Shown here piece after piece: positions 19,722-30,341 of a DNA stretch of 64,000 nucleotides. A program made the position numbers and the translations under genes. How positions within the stretch are numbered: the stretch's first letter is position 1; each line of letters opens with the position of its first letter. The stretch comes from an uncultured Bacteroidota bacterium (GTDB lineage: Bacteria; Bacteroidota; Bacteroidia; Flavobacteriales; Flavobacteriaceae). The notes below the pieces were generated by a model, which was not told the DNA's origin, ran no database searches, and saw nothing but the letters and a program-made list of their open reading frames with translations. The stretch covers positions 24,213 through 88,212 of the forward strand of contig CACHZY010000005.1 of assembly GCA_902584445.1 (NCBI GenBank). The letters run 5' to 3'.

Positions 19722-21260
19722 TTAATCAATTAATTCGTTAGTGTTGATTTCATCCGTTGGAAAAGGCAAAAACATAACTTTACCTTCATCTTCTGATAGA
19801 ATAAGATCTCTGTTAGCTACATAATGAGCAGTACCAATTTTATCGTTATTTGGTTTAATAGTATTCTCCAAGAAATATTGGAAACCTCTTCTTCTGTTAT
19901 TATGTGCATCCTGTCCCTCTCCTAAAAGTTCAAACTTATACTCATCCATAATTGCGTCTCTAAATGATGCTTGACCTTGACTATATTCAGCTCGAGCAGT
20001 TACTCCTGCCCTAGAAAGAACTTCATTAAGATAAATCATTTCCTCACCATTTTGAAGTTCGTTTGATATTTCGGCTAACATCAAAAGTAAGTCAGCATAA
20101 CGATATATAAGAATATTTTGACTGTTGTATTGTTGGTTATGAGAAGTGTCTTTTTCAACAAATTTAAAGAAGTAGGGATGTGCATTCCTGAAGTTATTTC
20201 TATTTTGTCTTACAGGCCAAACCTCAACTGGGTTACCATTATCTGCACGATTCCAAGAAGATAAATAAGTCCCAGCAATTCGATTGTCATTAGGGTAAGT
20301 AGCTACGTGATAATCATAAAAAGTTGCAAGAACACTGAACCATCCAAAATGCATCCCCATTTTATATTTAAATGGAGTATAGTTTCTTCCCATTTGAGAA
20401 TTCGCTGCAGCTTCAGAAATTTGAAGCTCAAAAATTGATTCCGTAGAATTTTCTCCATCAGTACTAAAAAGGCTACCAAAATCGCTAACTAAAGTATATT
20501 GTCCGTAAGCTTTTTTCGCTTCATTATAGGCCTCTTGCCAATAGTTACTAATCGATGGATCAGCAATCGTTGCATTGGTAGCCATAGTCATATACAATTT
20601 TGCCAATAACATTGAAGCAGCGTGTTGTTTAGGATAACCCTTGCCAGCATCCCCATTCATAAGGCTTTGAGCCATTTTAGCATCCGAAACAATTTGAGCG
20701 TAAACTTCAGCCTGAGTAGATTTAGCTTTATTAAGGTTATCAGATGAGGGTAATTCTAACCATAAAGGAATGTCTCCCCACAAACGAACTAAATTAAAAT
20801 AGGACCATGCTCTAATAAAATATGCATGACCAGCTACATCATTAATAGGGTCAAGTGCATCATTTTCATTGATTGCTACATATGAAATTATTGCATTACT
20901 CCTAGCAATTGCAGAGTAGAGTCCCCGCCATAGAAATGCTGAATCAGCATCTAGAGTGGGCTTTAATGAATATAAGTTAGCATTATTTACATTGTTTACA
21001 TTGTTACCATTTTTTCCGGTACCAAATAGTCCTGAAAAACCATTTACTACGAAATACCTTCTTTCTTGGGCATCATAATTGGTTAAGGCTTCATAGGCGC
21101 CGTCCCTTGCAGCTGCAGCTGTGTTGGGGTCAGTGTATATATTACTATCAAGAAAAATTGGTGATTCATCAAGATCACAGGAAAGATAAATTCCTGAAAG
21201 CATTATAAATAATAGGGCTTTGAAGTAATTTGATATATTGTTTATTATAAATTTTTTCAT
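19722..21260 (-). CDS. RagB/SusD family outer membrane lipoprotein
   Basis: Lipobox GIYLSC; SusD features (GHAYFIRAWSYFNLVRLWGDIPLW, YRYADLLLMLAEISNE, C-terminal FPFPTDEINTN); adjacent to SusC. Confidence 0.95.
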   Translation of the reverse strand: MKKFIINNISNYFKALLFIMLSGIYLSCDLDESPIFLDSNIYTDPNTAAAARDGAYEALTNYDAQERRYFVVNGFSGLFGTGKNGNNVNNVNNANLYSLKPTLDADSAFLWRGLYSAIARSNAIISYVAINENDALDPINDVAGHAYFIRAWSYFNLVRLWGDIPLWLELPSSDNLNKAKSTQAEVYAQIVSDAKMAQSLMNGDAGKGYPKQHAASMLLAKLYMTMATNATIADPSISNYWQEAYNEAKKAYGQYTLVSDFGSLFSTDGENSTESIFELQISEAAANSQMGRNYTPFKYKMGMHFGWFSVLATFYDYHVATYPNDNRIAGTYLSSWNRADNGNPVEVWPVRQNRNNFRNAHPYFFKFVEKDTSHNQQYNSQNILIYRYADLLLMLAEISNELQNGEEMIYLNEVLSRAGVTARAEYSQGQASFRDAIMDEYKFELLGEGQDAHNNRRRGFQYFLENTIKPNNDKIGTAHYVANRDLILSEDEGKVMFLPFPTDEINTNELID

Positions 21261-21271
21261 GATTTCGTATA

Positions 21272-24200
21272 TTAAAAGTTCATGTTAATTCCTACCAAAA
21301 TATTCTTAGCGTTTGGAGGACTGTGCCAATCCACACCTTGAATAAGACCTGTCCACATAAAGCTTGTGACCTCAGGATCAAAGCCAGTATAGTCTGTCCA
21401 AGTAAACAAGTTTTGACCAGTAACATAAACACTTAGTTTTGACGGTTTAAATGCTGACGCGCCTCCAAAGAACTCATTCACAGGAACATCATAAGCCAAT
21501 GTTACATTATTTAATCTAAGGAAACTTCCATCTTCTAAAAAGTTGTCAGTCATTGTCCTTCTGTTTATATGTTTTTGATACCCAACTTTTGGATAAGTGG
21601 TATTAGGGTTTTCAGGGGTCCAAGCGTTAAAATAGGCATCTGACATTATATTTCTAGCAAAGTTTCCTCCCTCAGCCATTGCTGTCCCTAGTTGTGGTGT
21701 TGCTCCATTAGCTATTTGATTACCTTCAACACCATTAAATAGCATACTTAAAGATAAATTTTTGTATGAAGCATTAATGTTAAATCCATAAACAAAGTCA
21801 GGATTAGGGTTCCCAATAATCGTCCTATCTAATGTATTTACCTCGCCATCACCGTTTGAATCAATAATCTTGAGATCACCTGGCTCAGACATAACACCAT
21901 CAATTAGATACATTTGATCATCCTGTTGAAAGATACCATCAGTTTTCCAACCATAAAAAAGCGCAGCTTCCTCACCATCAATAAATGCATTTGCAGGATG
22001 AGAAAAATGTTGGCCTCTACTTATTGACTGGCCTTGATAAAAAGCTCTTTTCTCTAATTTTCCATCAATCAAAATATCAGCAGGTGGCAAACCTAGATTT
22101 ACAATCTTAGTTCTATTAAATGCTATGTTTCCACCTATTGAAAGGTTTAAGTCCTCTCTTTCCAATGCTGCTATATCAAGTCCAAGTTCAATTCCTTTGT
22201 TCTCAAGTTCCCCTCTGTTTAGAGAAATATTAGAAAAACCTGATGAGGTAGGTATTGGGGCAACTTGAAGCAGATCTTTTGTAGTCTTATCGTACACATC
22301 TACAGTTCCAGAAATCCTACCATTTAAAATTCCAAAATCAACTCCAACATTTATTTGCTCCGTAGTCTCCCAAGTTAATTGATCATTAGCAATATTATTT
22401 AAGATTAAAGGAATAGTAGTTCCATTACCAGGAGTACCATATAATACGTTTGGATCTGAACCAAAATTTGAAAGGGTTGCGTATGATCCTATACCATGAT
22501 TTCCAATTTGACCCCATCCTGCCCTTACTTTAAAGTTAGAAAAAAGATCCAAATCTTTTATAAAATCCTCACTGCCTGCTCTCCAAGCAAAGGCAAATGA
22601 GGGGAAAAAGCCATATCTGTTGTCTTCACTGAATTTTGAGACCCCATCTCTCCTGAAAGTTGAGGTTAAAACATATTTGTCTCTAAATGTGTAATTAAAT
22701 CTTCCCAATAATGAAAACATCTTTTGGTCTTGTGCAATATACGCTAAGGGGGTTGTTATGTTGGACCCTAGAAAAGGTTGCCTTACGGTTAACTGAGTAG
22801 AATCAAAATTTGTTACTATGTAAACACTTTTTTCGACATCTCTGACATCATAAGTTACACCAAGTGTTGCATTTACTCTATGATTTTTATTAAAGTTTCG
22901 GTTAAATCTCAAAAAATTATTAACCTGATAAGACTTTTGATTTAAACCGTTTAGCACTAACATTCCGTTATTAACTGCTCCTTGGAAGGTTGTTACTCCA
23001 TAAAAACGTCTTCTGTCTTTACTTCTCATATTTCCTCCAGCCTTGAATTCGTATGAAAGACCTTTGATAGGGAAATCATATTTTACAGACAAAGAACCAA
23101 TAAGTCTATCCTCTACTGATTCGTCATGATAATCATCTATCCAAGTGTAAGGGTTTGCATTAAAGTCATCGTCATCTTGTGCTAAATCAGGATCGGTAAA
23201 GTCATCTATTATACTTGGATTAGCTGGTCTAAAAGAAAGAATATTTCTTACAAAACTTTGCTTGTTTCCAATTAGGTCGCCACCTTCAGAAAAATCTGAT
23301 TCAGAAAAGAAAGCACTAAATCTAGCCTCAACTTTTAAATTATCAGTAACATTTTGGTTAACATTAATTCTGATGTCTCCCGATTTAAAACCTGAATTTT
23401 TTACAAGTCCAGCTTGGTCATTGAAACCTGCTGAGATATAATAGTCTCCCTTCTCACTCCCTCCAGATACAGAAGCTCCAAAATTTGTGCTTTTACCAAC
23501 TTGTAAAACTTCATCTTGCCAATCAGTCAGTGAAGCCGGTTCAGCTTGTAATACATTACCTGAATAACCAAAAACTGTTCCGTCAATTACCTCCCAATTT
23601 CGAGGGTTGCCTGCCCAGTCTTGAACGTCATTATCGTAATTTATGTAATCCATAGGGTCAAGAACATCAATTCTTTTTGAAAGACTTCTGAATGAAGAAC
23701 TATAGAATACATTTATATCATTTTTATCTTTTTTACCTTTTTTAGTTGTAATTAAAACTACACCATTAGCTCCCCTAGAACCATATATAGCAGTAGCAGA
23801 TGCATCTTTTAGTATTTGCATACTTTCAATATCTCTAGGATTTATACCATTTAGTCCATTTTGTTGCTCTTGGCCAGTATTTCCAAAACCACCTGTTCCT
23901 TGAGTACCTTCTCCAGCAGATGAGATAATAACACCATCAACAACATAAAGAGGCTCGTTATTCCCTCTTAAACTGTTTGTTCCTCTTATTCTTACACTAA
24001 TTCCTGAGTTAGGATTAGCTGCGTTTTGTGTTACTTGAACACCAGCAGCCCTACCTTGAAGTAATTGATCAATAGTAACGGATTGTCTAGCAATATTGTC
24101 CTCCACTTTCACAGAAGCTACGGACCCTGTTAGATCCCGCTTTAATACTGTTCCATATCCGACAACTACTACCTCGTCAAGCTCAGATACGTCAGGACTT

Positions 24201-24475
24201 AAATTTACATTAACTGTACTTTTGCCAGTAATATTGACTTGGCTTTCAAGAAAGCCAATGTAAGAAAAAATTAGTGTGTCAGATCCTTCAGGGATATTTA
24301 CACTGTAATTACCATCAAAATCAGTAATAGATCCAACTCCATCTGATCCTTTAACAGATACCGTTGCCCCAGGAAGTGGGTTTCCTGTATCGTCAAAAAC
24401 CACTCCACTAACAATGGAATCTTGGGCCATTATTAATGAGGGTAACATTAAAAGTGTTATTAAAAACTTTTTCAT
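21272..24475 (-). CDS. SusC/RagA family TonB-linked outer membrane protein
   Basis: Carboxypeptidase-like N-terminal domain, VVVGYGTVLKRDLTGSV, plug LQGRAAGVQV, ILKDASATAIYGSRGANGVVLITTKKG. Confidence 0.97.
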   Translation of the reverse strand: MKKFLITLLMLPSLIMAQDSIVSGVVFDDTGNPLPGATVSVKGSDGVGSITDFDGNYSVNIPEGSDTLIFSYIGFLESQVNITGKSTVNVNLSPDVSELDEVVVVGYGTVLKRDLTGSVASVKVEDNIARQSVTIDQLLQGRAAGVQVTQNAANPNSGISVRIRGTNSLRGNNEPLYVVDGVIISSAGEGTQGTGGFGNTGQEQQNGLNGINPRDIESMQILKDASATAIYGSRGANGVVLITTKKGKKDKNDINVFYSSSFRSLSKRIDVLDPMDYINYDNDVQDWAGNPRNWEVIDGTVFGYSGNVLQAEPASLTDWQDEVLQVGKSTNFGASVSGGSEKGDYYISAGFNDQAGLVKNSGFKSGDIRINVNQNVTDNLKVEARFSAFFSESDFSEGGDLIGNKQSFVRNILSFRPANPSIIDDFTDPDLAQDDDDFNANPYTWIDDYHDESVEDRLIGSLSVKYDFPIKGLSYEFKAGGNMRSKDRRRFYGVTTFQGAVNNGMLVLNGLNQKSYQVNNFLRFNRNFNKNHRVNATLGVTYDVRDVEKSVYIVTNFDSTQLTVRQPFLGSNITTPLAYIAQDQKMFSLLGRFNYTFRDKYVLTSTFRRDGVSKFSEDNRYGFFPSFAFAWRAGSEDFIKDLDLFSNFKVRAGWGQIGNHGIGSYATLSNFGSDPNVLYGTPGNGTTIPLILNNIANDQLTWETTEQINVGVDFGILNGRISGTVDVYDKTTKDLLQVAPIPTSSGFSNISLNRGELENKGIELGLDIAALEREDLNLSIGGNIAFNRTKIVNLGLPPADILIDGKLEKRAFYQGQSISRGQHFSHPANAFIDGEEAALFYGWKTDGIFQQDDQMYLIDGVMSEPGDLKIIDSNGDGEVNTLDRTIIGNPNPDFVYGFNINASYKNLSLSMLFNGVEGNQIANGATPQLGTAMAEGGNFARNIMSDAYFNAWTPENPNTTYPKVGYQKHINRRTMTDNFLEDGSFLRLNNVTLAYDVPVNEFFGGASAFKPSKLSVYVTGQNLFTWTDYTGFDPEVTSFMWTGLIQGVDWHSPPNAKNILVGINMNF

Positions 24476-24498
24476 TTGTTTGGTTTAAATTAATTGCT

Positions 24499-24532
24499 CA
24501 AAATTAACTAGTCGCTAACCTTCAACTTACAA
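24499..24532 (-). promoter_or_regulatory. Putative Bacteroidota promoter of susC
   Basis: Minus-strand TTG - 23 nt - TAATTTTG (TAnnTTTG), about 24 nt upstream of the susC ATG. Confidence 0.5.
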
Positions 24533-24636
24533 CTTTTGGTTTATTTTTTATAATAAATTAATCAATAATTGGAAAATCTTTGTTCTGGTCTATTTCCTTT
24601 ATAGGAGTTTTTAAGCTTTAGTTTTGAGTAATTAAA

Positions 24637-25371
24637 TTAATCAACCTTAAATGAAAAGACTATGGAGTAAGAGCTATTGTTGTTAGAATCAGTTGCTTTA
24701 ACTCTCCAATAGTAATTATTTCCTGAACTAACTTGTACAGACTTAGATTTAGCTGATAGGTTTTTGTTTGAAGAAATAGGCTCTTGTAATCCATCAGTTG
24801 TATCAATATAAAGGCCATAAGTAAGGGATGAATTTTCTGGGTGAGATCCCTCCCAGCTTAGCTCAACTGAAGTAGTGCTTGATGGGAATACATGTCCAGA
24901 AGAAGGAGATATAAGAGTTGATGGATAAGGGGGATAGTTACTTATTCCATTCCCTGATAAATAGAATTTCCAAGTAGAAGATTCAGCAGTCTTGGATGTG
25001 CCATTCCTTTTTGACGTAACCTTCCATGAGTATGGTGTACCATTGCTTAGTGTAACCGCTTTGTTTGTAGACGTTATGTTTGTTTGATTGATTACTTGAT
25101 TAGAATTTAAATTAGTAATTCTAAGATCATAACTATCTGTATTATTTCCTGCAGTCCATTGAAAGTTTACACTACTTTGAGAATTACTTACAGATGTTCC
25201 TTCCTCACAGACTTTGTTGTTCGTAGGACTTGTTAGCATTGCCACAGAGGGAGGATCAACTGTTTGAACGGGAGGGGTGATTACATCATCACTACCACCG
25301 TCACCTCCACCTCCACAAGAAATTATGAAAAGGGATGCAAACGCAAAATATTTGAAAAACACCTTTTTCAT
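24637..25371 (-). CDS. Lipoprotein with two FN3-like domains, ATGA-overlapping with the upstream giant secreted protein
   Basis: Lipobox FIISC; VNFQWTAGNN..YSWKVTSKRN..WKFYLSG; homologous to 10227..10910. Confidence 0.8.
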   Translation of the reverse strand: MKKVFFKYFAFASLFIISCGGGGDGGSDDVITPPVQTVDPPSVAMLTSPTNNKVCEEGTSVSNSQSSVNFQWTAGNNTDSYDLRITNLNSNQVINQTNITSTNKAVTLSNGTPYSWKVTSKRNGTSKTAESSTWKFYLSGNGISNYPPYPSTLISPSSGHVFPSSTTSVELSWEGSHPENSSLTYGLYIDTTDGLQEPISSNKNLSAKSKSVQVSSGNNYYWRVKATDSNNNSSYSIVFSFKVD

Positions 25372-28300
25372 TCTCTAACTATTTTAACTGTTTTATCAAC
25401 TGTTTTACCGCTTAATTGAATCAGGTAAATCCCTTTTGAAAATTCTTCTAAATTGATTTGAACCTTTCTGCTAGATTGAATTTCGTTACAACTCGTTTTA
25501 AGGATATTACCATCTCCATCAATTACTCTAATATCTACAGTACTGTCTTTTCCATGAATATATAGGTTTACATTATCCTTTGTTGGATTGGGATAGAACT
25601 CTACTTCTTCACTTATAAATACTTCCTCTGTGTATGATCCTTGGCAAGATTTATCAGTCCTAACCATTAGAAAGTTTACACCTTTTTTGAGATCAATTTT
25701 AGGATTTGAATGGTCAAAATCTTTTTCAATACCATTGTGAACGATAGTATATTTGTCTGAGCCACTTAGATCAAACGAAATAGACCTATTTGCATTATTA
25801 ACTCTCGAGGAAGCGGATAGGGGAGCTGGCTCCATGATGTTAATATCAAAACACTGATTATAACCACTCTTATCCTCAACAGTGAAACAAAGGTTGTACT
25901 GACCAGTATTTAAATTAGTTATTGATTTAGAATATCCACTTGATGAATTTAAGTTATGAGTATCGTTCCCATTAATTGTAAGGGTGTAGTTTAAATTTTT
26001 GTCTTTGGCAGATACATCTATTGAACCATCGGATGAACCTCGACAACTTAAATTTTCAATTGAAATAGAAAAATTATCATTAGGAAGAGAGAATATTTTA
26101 TTACCGTTTACATCATTGGAATTTGAGTATGGATCATTTGGATTGGCATCATTTTGATTAATTACTCCGTCTTTGTCAGAATCATAAATTAGCTCTACAA
26201 CATCATAATTAATATCATTTGCTGAACCTTGATAACCACTTCTCATTTGAACAATCTCAAAATAACCGTCCCCATCTAAATCAACCGGTATTTTGAATCC
26301 TTTGAACCATCCCGACGGATCAATAAACCCAGACGAATTCTTATGATTTTCTGGAAACACAACCTTTGTTGGAATAAATTTTTTTCCATTATTTATAAAA
26401 ATAAAATAGTTGTAATCTCTACTTGACATTTCATCAGCTCCAGTAGAATTGAAGTACCAGCCATTTTGGGGGACTATATCCACATCTCCATCATTATCGA
26501 GATCGACTACGTGGATCCCATTAGCATGGTTATATGACAGGTCATAATTAAAATTATCGGAATCCATGACTCCATTATGATTATTACTTAAATCTATATT
26601 GAAATCTTTATATGAGGACCAACCTATCCATTTGCTTGTAATATCTGCTCCATCATGGTCAAAAACTCTTATGTGACCCTGTTTATAGGTATAATTTTCC
26701 ATGAATAATAAAATATATTCATATTCATCATCTTCATCCAAATTTTCTACAAATACGCACCAGTCATCAGCAATTACATAGTCCTGATCAATTCCTTCAA
26801 AAATATTAACAGTATTATATGAATTAAAATCTATTTGATCATTAATATTAAAATTCAATATTTCAAGAGATAAAAATTGGTGTGCCTCTTCATGTAAATC
26901 ATATGAAGATTGATAACCGTGATTTTCCCAATATTCGTCACCTGAAAATCCAATATGGTTTCCATGTTTATACTTTTTTCTAAATAGTGGTAAATATAGT
27001 TTACCTCCTTTCTCATAGACCAAATTAGAGTCAAAGGAGTTAGGATATTTTAGAAATTCCTCCCTGGTAAAAGCAAAATTCAAACTGAAGACTTTTCCCT
27101 CCTTTGAATCATTTATATCATAATACCTGATTATATGCGCTTCCCTTTTGTTATTTATCGAAGTCATATTTTCTCTTGTATTGTAAGCACTTGTTATAAC
27201 TTCATCAACTCCATCTCTGTCAATATCAAAAGCCGTTGAATTATATCTATTCAAAGGACACTTTGTGAACTCCCCATATTGAAATGTATCATCAATTTCA
27301 TATTCTTTGAAGCCATTACCTGTATTGATAAATAATTTATCGTGCGTGTTAAAAGGACAACCATCAATATAAAAATCTGGCTGATACCCATCTCTTCCAT
27401 GATAATTTTGAGTATGATGAAAAATGTCTACCAACCCATCACCATTAAAATCTGAAACACTTCTATGAATTTGAGCAGCATCTCCTTTAACAAAAATTGA
27501 ATAATCTTCATCATACTCAAAAGATATGATTCCATTATTATTTTTTTGAATTAAAAGAGTAGCAAATGAACCAACTTCAGGATCACTTCCAACTGGTATA
27601 ACAAGATCAATTAGCCCGTCTCCATTCCAATCAGAGCTATAATTCATATATCTGTTAAGAAAAATCTGTTTGTCTTTTGTAAAACCAGATTTTTGAATTG
27701 CAAGATCAATCAGCCCTTGCATATTTTCAATTGTATTTTTGTGAACCTTACTTACTTTAATTTCATCTAATGTCCTGGTTTGATCATTTCCTTCATTACC
27801 CCCTGATTCATTACCCTCATTTACAGTTACAGTCAAGGTGATATTTTTAGAAAAGGCTTCATAATTATCATCTTCCGCTTGATTAAGTGTTATTTGGGTA
27901 GTTCCTGTTCCAACCAAAGTAACAGTATTTCCAGATACAGTAGCTACACTTAAATTGGAAGAACTGTATGTAATTAAACCACTGCTTCTGGAGCTTGCAT
28001 TCATATTAAATTGTGAGTCATTTAAATTTTTACTAATGTTTTCAAAACCAATTAATGACGCTGCAGCGCTATGCTTACTATTATTTCCTGATGTTACAGT
28101 CAAGGTTATATTCTTAGAAAAGGCTTCATAATTATCATCTTCCGCTTGATTAAGTGTTATTTGGGTAGTTCCTGTTCCAACTAAAGTAACAGTATTTCCA
28201 GATACAGATGCTACATTTGGGTTTAAGGAGGTGTATGTTATCGAACCAGTGCTATTGGAACTTGCATTAATATTAAAATCAGGGTCATCAATATTTTTGT

Positions 28301-30341
28301 TAATGTTTTCAAATCCAATTAATGATTCAGCAGCACTTTGTTTGCCATAGCTTACTGGATACTCATAAGCCCCGATATCAGGATTGACTCTAACACTACT
28401 ATTTATATCGTAGAGGGGAATATTATTGTTTTGAACCCCGTTATCAACTAGATAACTACTTTGTAGTAAATCAAAATCAAATGCAGCAGAATTTTTAAAT
28501 AAACTCTCTTTTTCAGATCTTTTATCTACATAAAAACCATTTGGGAAAAATGATATTCCTGTATTGGAAACCTCTCCAAAAGCCAAAACATTATTTGATC
28601 CTGTAACAGCATTTGGATTATTCTGAGTATTTATACTGAAAATTTGAAATGCATTATCACTGGCTTGTTTTGCCCAGCTTACATTATTAAAAACTTTCAC
28701 ATTATATGAACTATGGATCGTTATACCAGAAGTACCCTGACGACCATGATTAAGTGCATCTTTCCAGTCTACTCCATAAGTTGTATTTACATTTGTGGGG
28801 ATTTCACCATTTTCAAAAATGGTATTGTTAGCAACAATAGAATTATTGGTTTTATGTACGACAAGACCATTAAGCCCATTGCCATAGGATACATTATTAG
28901 CAAAGTAAAAAGTTCCTTTGTATTGACCATTAGGATTTTGGTCATTAGCTCCCGATCCATTGCTATTATTTCGAGTTATGTAACAACCTGATCCGTCAAT
29001 GATATAGTCTTGAACATCACACCCGTATTTATCACTTTTTGGAGAATTAGCAGTTACTCCATTACAGGTGCCATTGTTCATATATGTCTTATTGAAATAT
29101 GGGATTTTATTAATGTTATCATAAGTCCTATTATGAGTAATACGCATTTTAATTGTATAGGTCTTATCATCTAGATGTTTAGATTGCGCAATAACTATTG
29201 CACTTTCCGCATTGAAGGACCACCAAGTTGTATTGTACACCTGATTATGAGCAATTACTACATAATCACCGTTATTTACCCTAATTCCCGAATTGGGACA
29301 ATTATAAACTTTATTATGATGTAAAATAATATGGTGTCCACTCCAAATAGCAATACCTCTCCCAGTAAATTTTTTCTGGGGCTGTACATTTGGATTACTT
29401 GCAACTAGATTCACAAAATTAGTTCTGTTAGCAATCGCTTGACTATAAGTAATATTTGCATTAGGCCCCTCAATTTCAAAACCTGAAATTTCTAGATAGC
29501 TTGTTTCAGTACCTGAATTACCTCCAATAAAACCGCCCATACCATCAAATTTTATTTTAGGTTGCTCTCCAATATAATTTCTTATAACCAATGGGTTGTA
29601 AATATCTGGCGCGGTAGCAGCATTATTGTATGCCAATGACAAGTTAACCACTTGGTTATTATTTGTCCCCGATCCATAATTACTATTGTAATAAGTTCCT
29701 GAGCGGACATAGATTACATCTCCCTTTTGCCAAGAGTTTACTGCTTGCTGAATAGTATTGAATGGACTCGCCAAGCTACCATTTCCACCTCCTCCAGCGG
29801 TTGATGATACGTATAGATTAGACGTAGACTTATTTTCAAGGGTTAACGCATCAATATAATAAGTACCAGAACTTGCAAAAATTAATTTAATTTTTCCAGA
29901 GGTACTCGCTGTAGTTGGAATAAATTTGAAAGAATAATATGACCACTCATTTGATCTTATTGTTTGAGTCTGAGGGGTTTCTTCAGCAGCATTTCCCCAA
30001 CCATCTTTTATTGTAACACTAATAGAATTTCCTTTTTTAGACTTGGCATAAAAGGAAATATTTACTTCTTGCCCTATTTGTTTATTAAAATTTGAAGCAT
30101 CATAGTTAATTAAGGTGTGCTCTCCTCCGGAAATCACTTTTAATGATCCTGACTGTTCGAAAAAATCACTGTCTGAATTAGTAAAGTCTAAATTCTCAGG
30201 TGCTGCTTTCCATTTGCCATGAACATTAGATTCGAAACTCCCAATTCCTCCAGGCGTTAACTGACTATAAAGTGTCTGATTTATTAAACAAATAATTAAA
30301 ATAAAAAAAAGAAAGCCACTATTTATGATTGATTTCAACAT
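25368..30341 (-). CDS. Giant T9SS-secreted protein: CBM-like, right-handed beta-helix, two Ig-like repeats, VCBS/FG-GAP-like region, TSP3-like, SprB-like, T9SS sorting domain
   Basis: Signal peptide; YVSSTAGGGGNGSLASPFNTIQQAV beta-helix start; DGDGLVDI/DLDNDGDVDIVP repeats; DSDKDGVINQND; FYPNPTKDNVNL...KGIYLIQLSG CTD. Confidence 0.85.
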   Translation of the reverse strand: MLKSIINSGFLFFILIICLINQTLYSQLTPGGIGSFESNVHGKWKAAPENLDFTNSDSDFFEQSGSLKVISGGEHTLINYDASNFNKQIGQEVNISFYAKSKKGNSISVTIKDGWGNAAEETPQTQTIRSNEWSYYSFKFIPTTASTSGKIKLIFASSGTYYIDALTLENKSTSNLYVSSTAGGGGNGSLASPFNTIQQAVNSWQKGDVIYVRSGTYYNSNYGSGTNNNQVVNLSLAYNNAATAPDIYNPLVIRNYIGEQPKIKFDGMGGFIGGNSGTETSYLEISGFEIEGPNANITYSQAIANRTNFVNLVASNPNVQPQKKFTGRGIAIWSGHHIILHHNKVYNCPNSGIRVNNGDYVVIAHNQVYNTTWWSFNAESAIVIAQSKHLDDKTYTIKMRITHNRTYDNINKIPYFNKTYMNNGTCNGVTANSPKSDKYGCDVQDYIIDGSGCYITRNNSNGSGANDQNPNGQYKGTFYFANNVSYGNGLNGLVVHKTNNSIVANNTIFENGEIPTNVNTTYGVDWKDALNHGRQGTSGITIHSSYNVKVFNNVSWAKQASDNAFQIFSINTQNNPNAVTGSNNVLAFGEVSNTGISFFPNGFYVDKRSEKESLFKNSAAFDFDLLQSSYLVDNGVQNNNIPLYDINSSVRVNPDIGAYEYPVSYGKQSAAESLIGFENINKNIDDPDFNINASSNSTGSITYTSLNPNVASVSGNTVTLVGTGTTQITLNQAEDDNYEAFSKNITLTVTSGNNSKHSAAASLIGFENISKNLNDSQFNMNASSRSSGLITYSSSNLSVATVSGNTVTLVGTGTTQITLNQAEDDNYEAFSKNITLTVTVNEGNESGGNEGNDQTRTLDEIKVSKVHKNTIENMQGLIDLAIQKSGFTKDKQIFLNRYMNYSSDWNGDGLIDLVIPVGSDPEVGSFATLLIQKNNNGIISFEYDEDYSIFVKGDAAQIHRSVSDFNGDGLVDIFHHTQNYHGRDGYQPDFYIDGCPFNTHDKLFINTGNGFKEYEIDDTFQYGEFTKCPLNRYNSTAFDIDRDGVDEVITSAYNTRENMTSINNKREAHIIRYYDINDSKEGKVFSLNFAFTREEFLKYPNSFDSNLVYEKGGKLYLPLFRKKYKHGNHIGFSGDEYWENHGYQSSYDLHEEAHQFLSLEILNFNINDQIDFNSYNTVNIFEGIDQDYVIADDWCVFVENLDEDDEYEYILLFMENYTYKQGHIRVFDHDGADITSKWIGWSSYKDFNIDLSNNHNGVMDSDNFNYDLSYNHANGIHVVDLDNDGDVDIVPQNGWYFNSTGADEMSSRDYNYFIFINNGKKFIPTKVVFPENHKNSSGFIDPSGWFKGFKIPVDLDGDGYFEIVQMRSGYQGSANDINYDVVELIYDSDKDGVINQNDANPNDPYSNSNDVNGNKIFSLPNDNFSISIENLSCRGSSDGSIDVSAKDKNLNYTLTINGNDTHNLNSSSGYSKSITNLNTGQYNLCFTVEDKSGYNQCFDINIMEPAPLSASSRVNNANRSISFDLSGSDKYTIVHNGIEKDFDHSNPKIDLKKGVNFLMVRTDKSCQGSYTEEVFISEEVEFYPNPTKDNVNLYIHGKDSTVDIRVIDGDGNILKTSCNEIQSSRKVQINLEEFSKGIYLIQLSGKTVDKTVKIVRE
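27829..28340 (-). repeat. Tandem intragenic repeat (267 nt/89 codon period) encoding two Ig-like domains
   Basis: acagtcaaggt..atatt.ttagaaaaggcttcataattatcatcttccgcttgattaagtg starts at 27829 and again at 28096. Confidence 0.85.
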
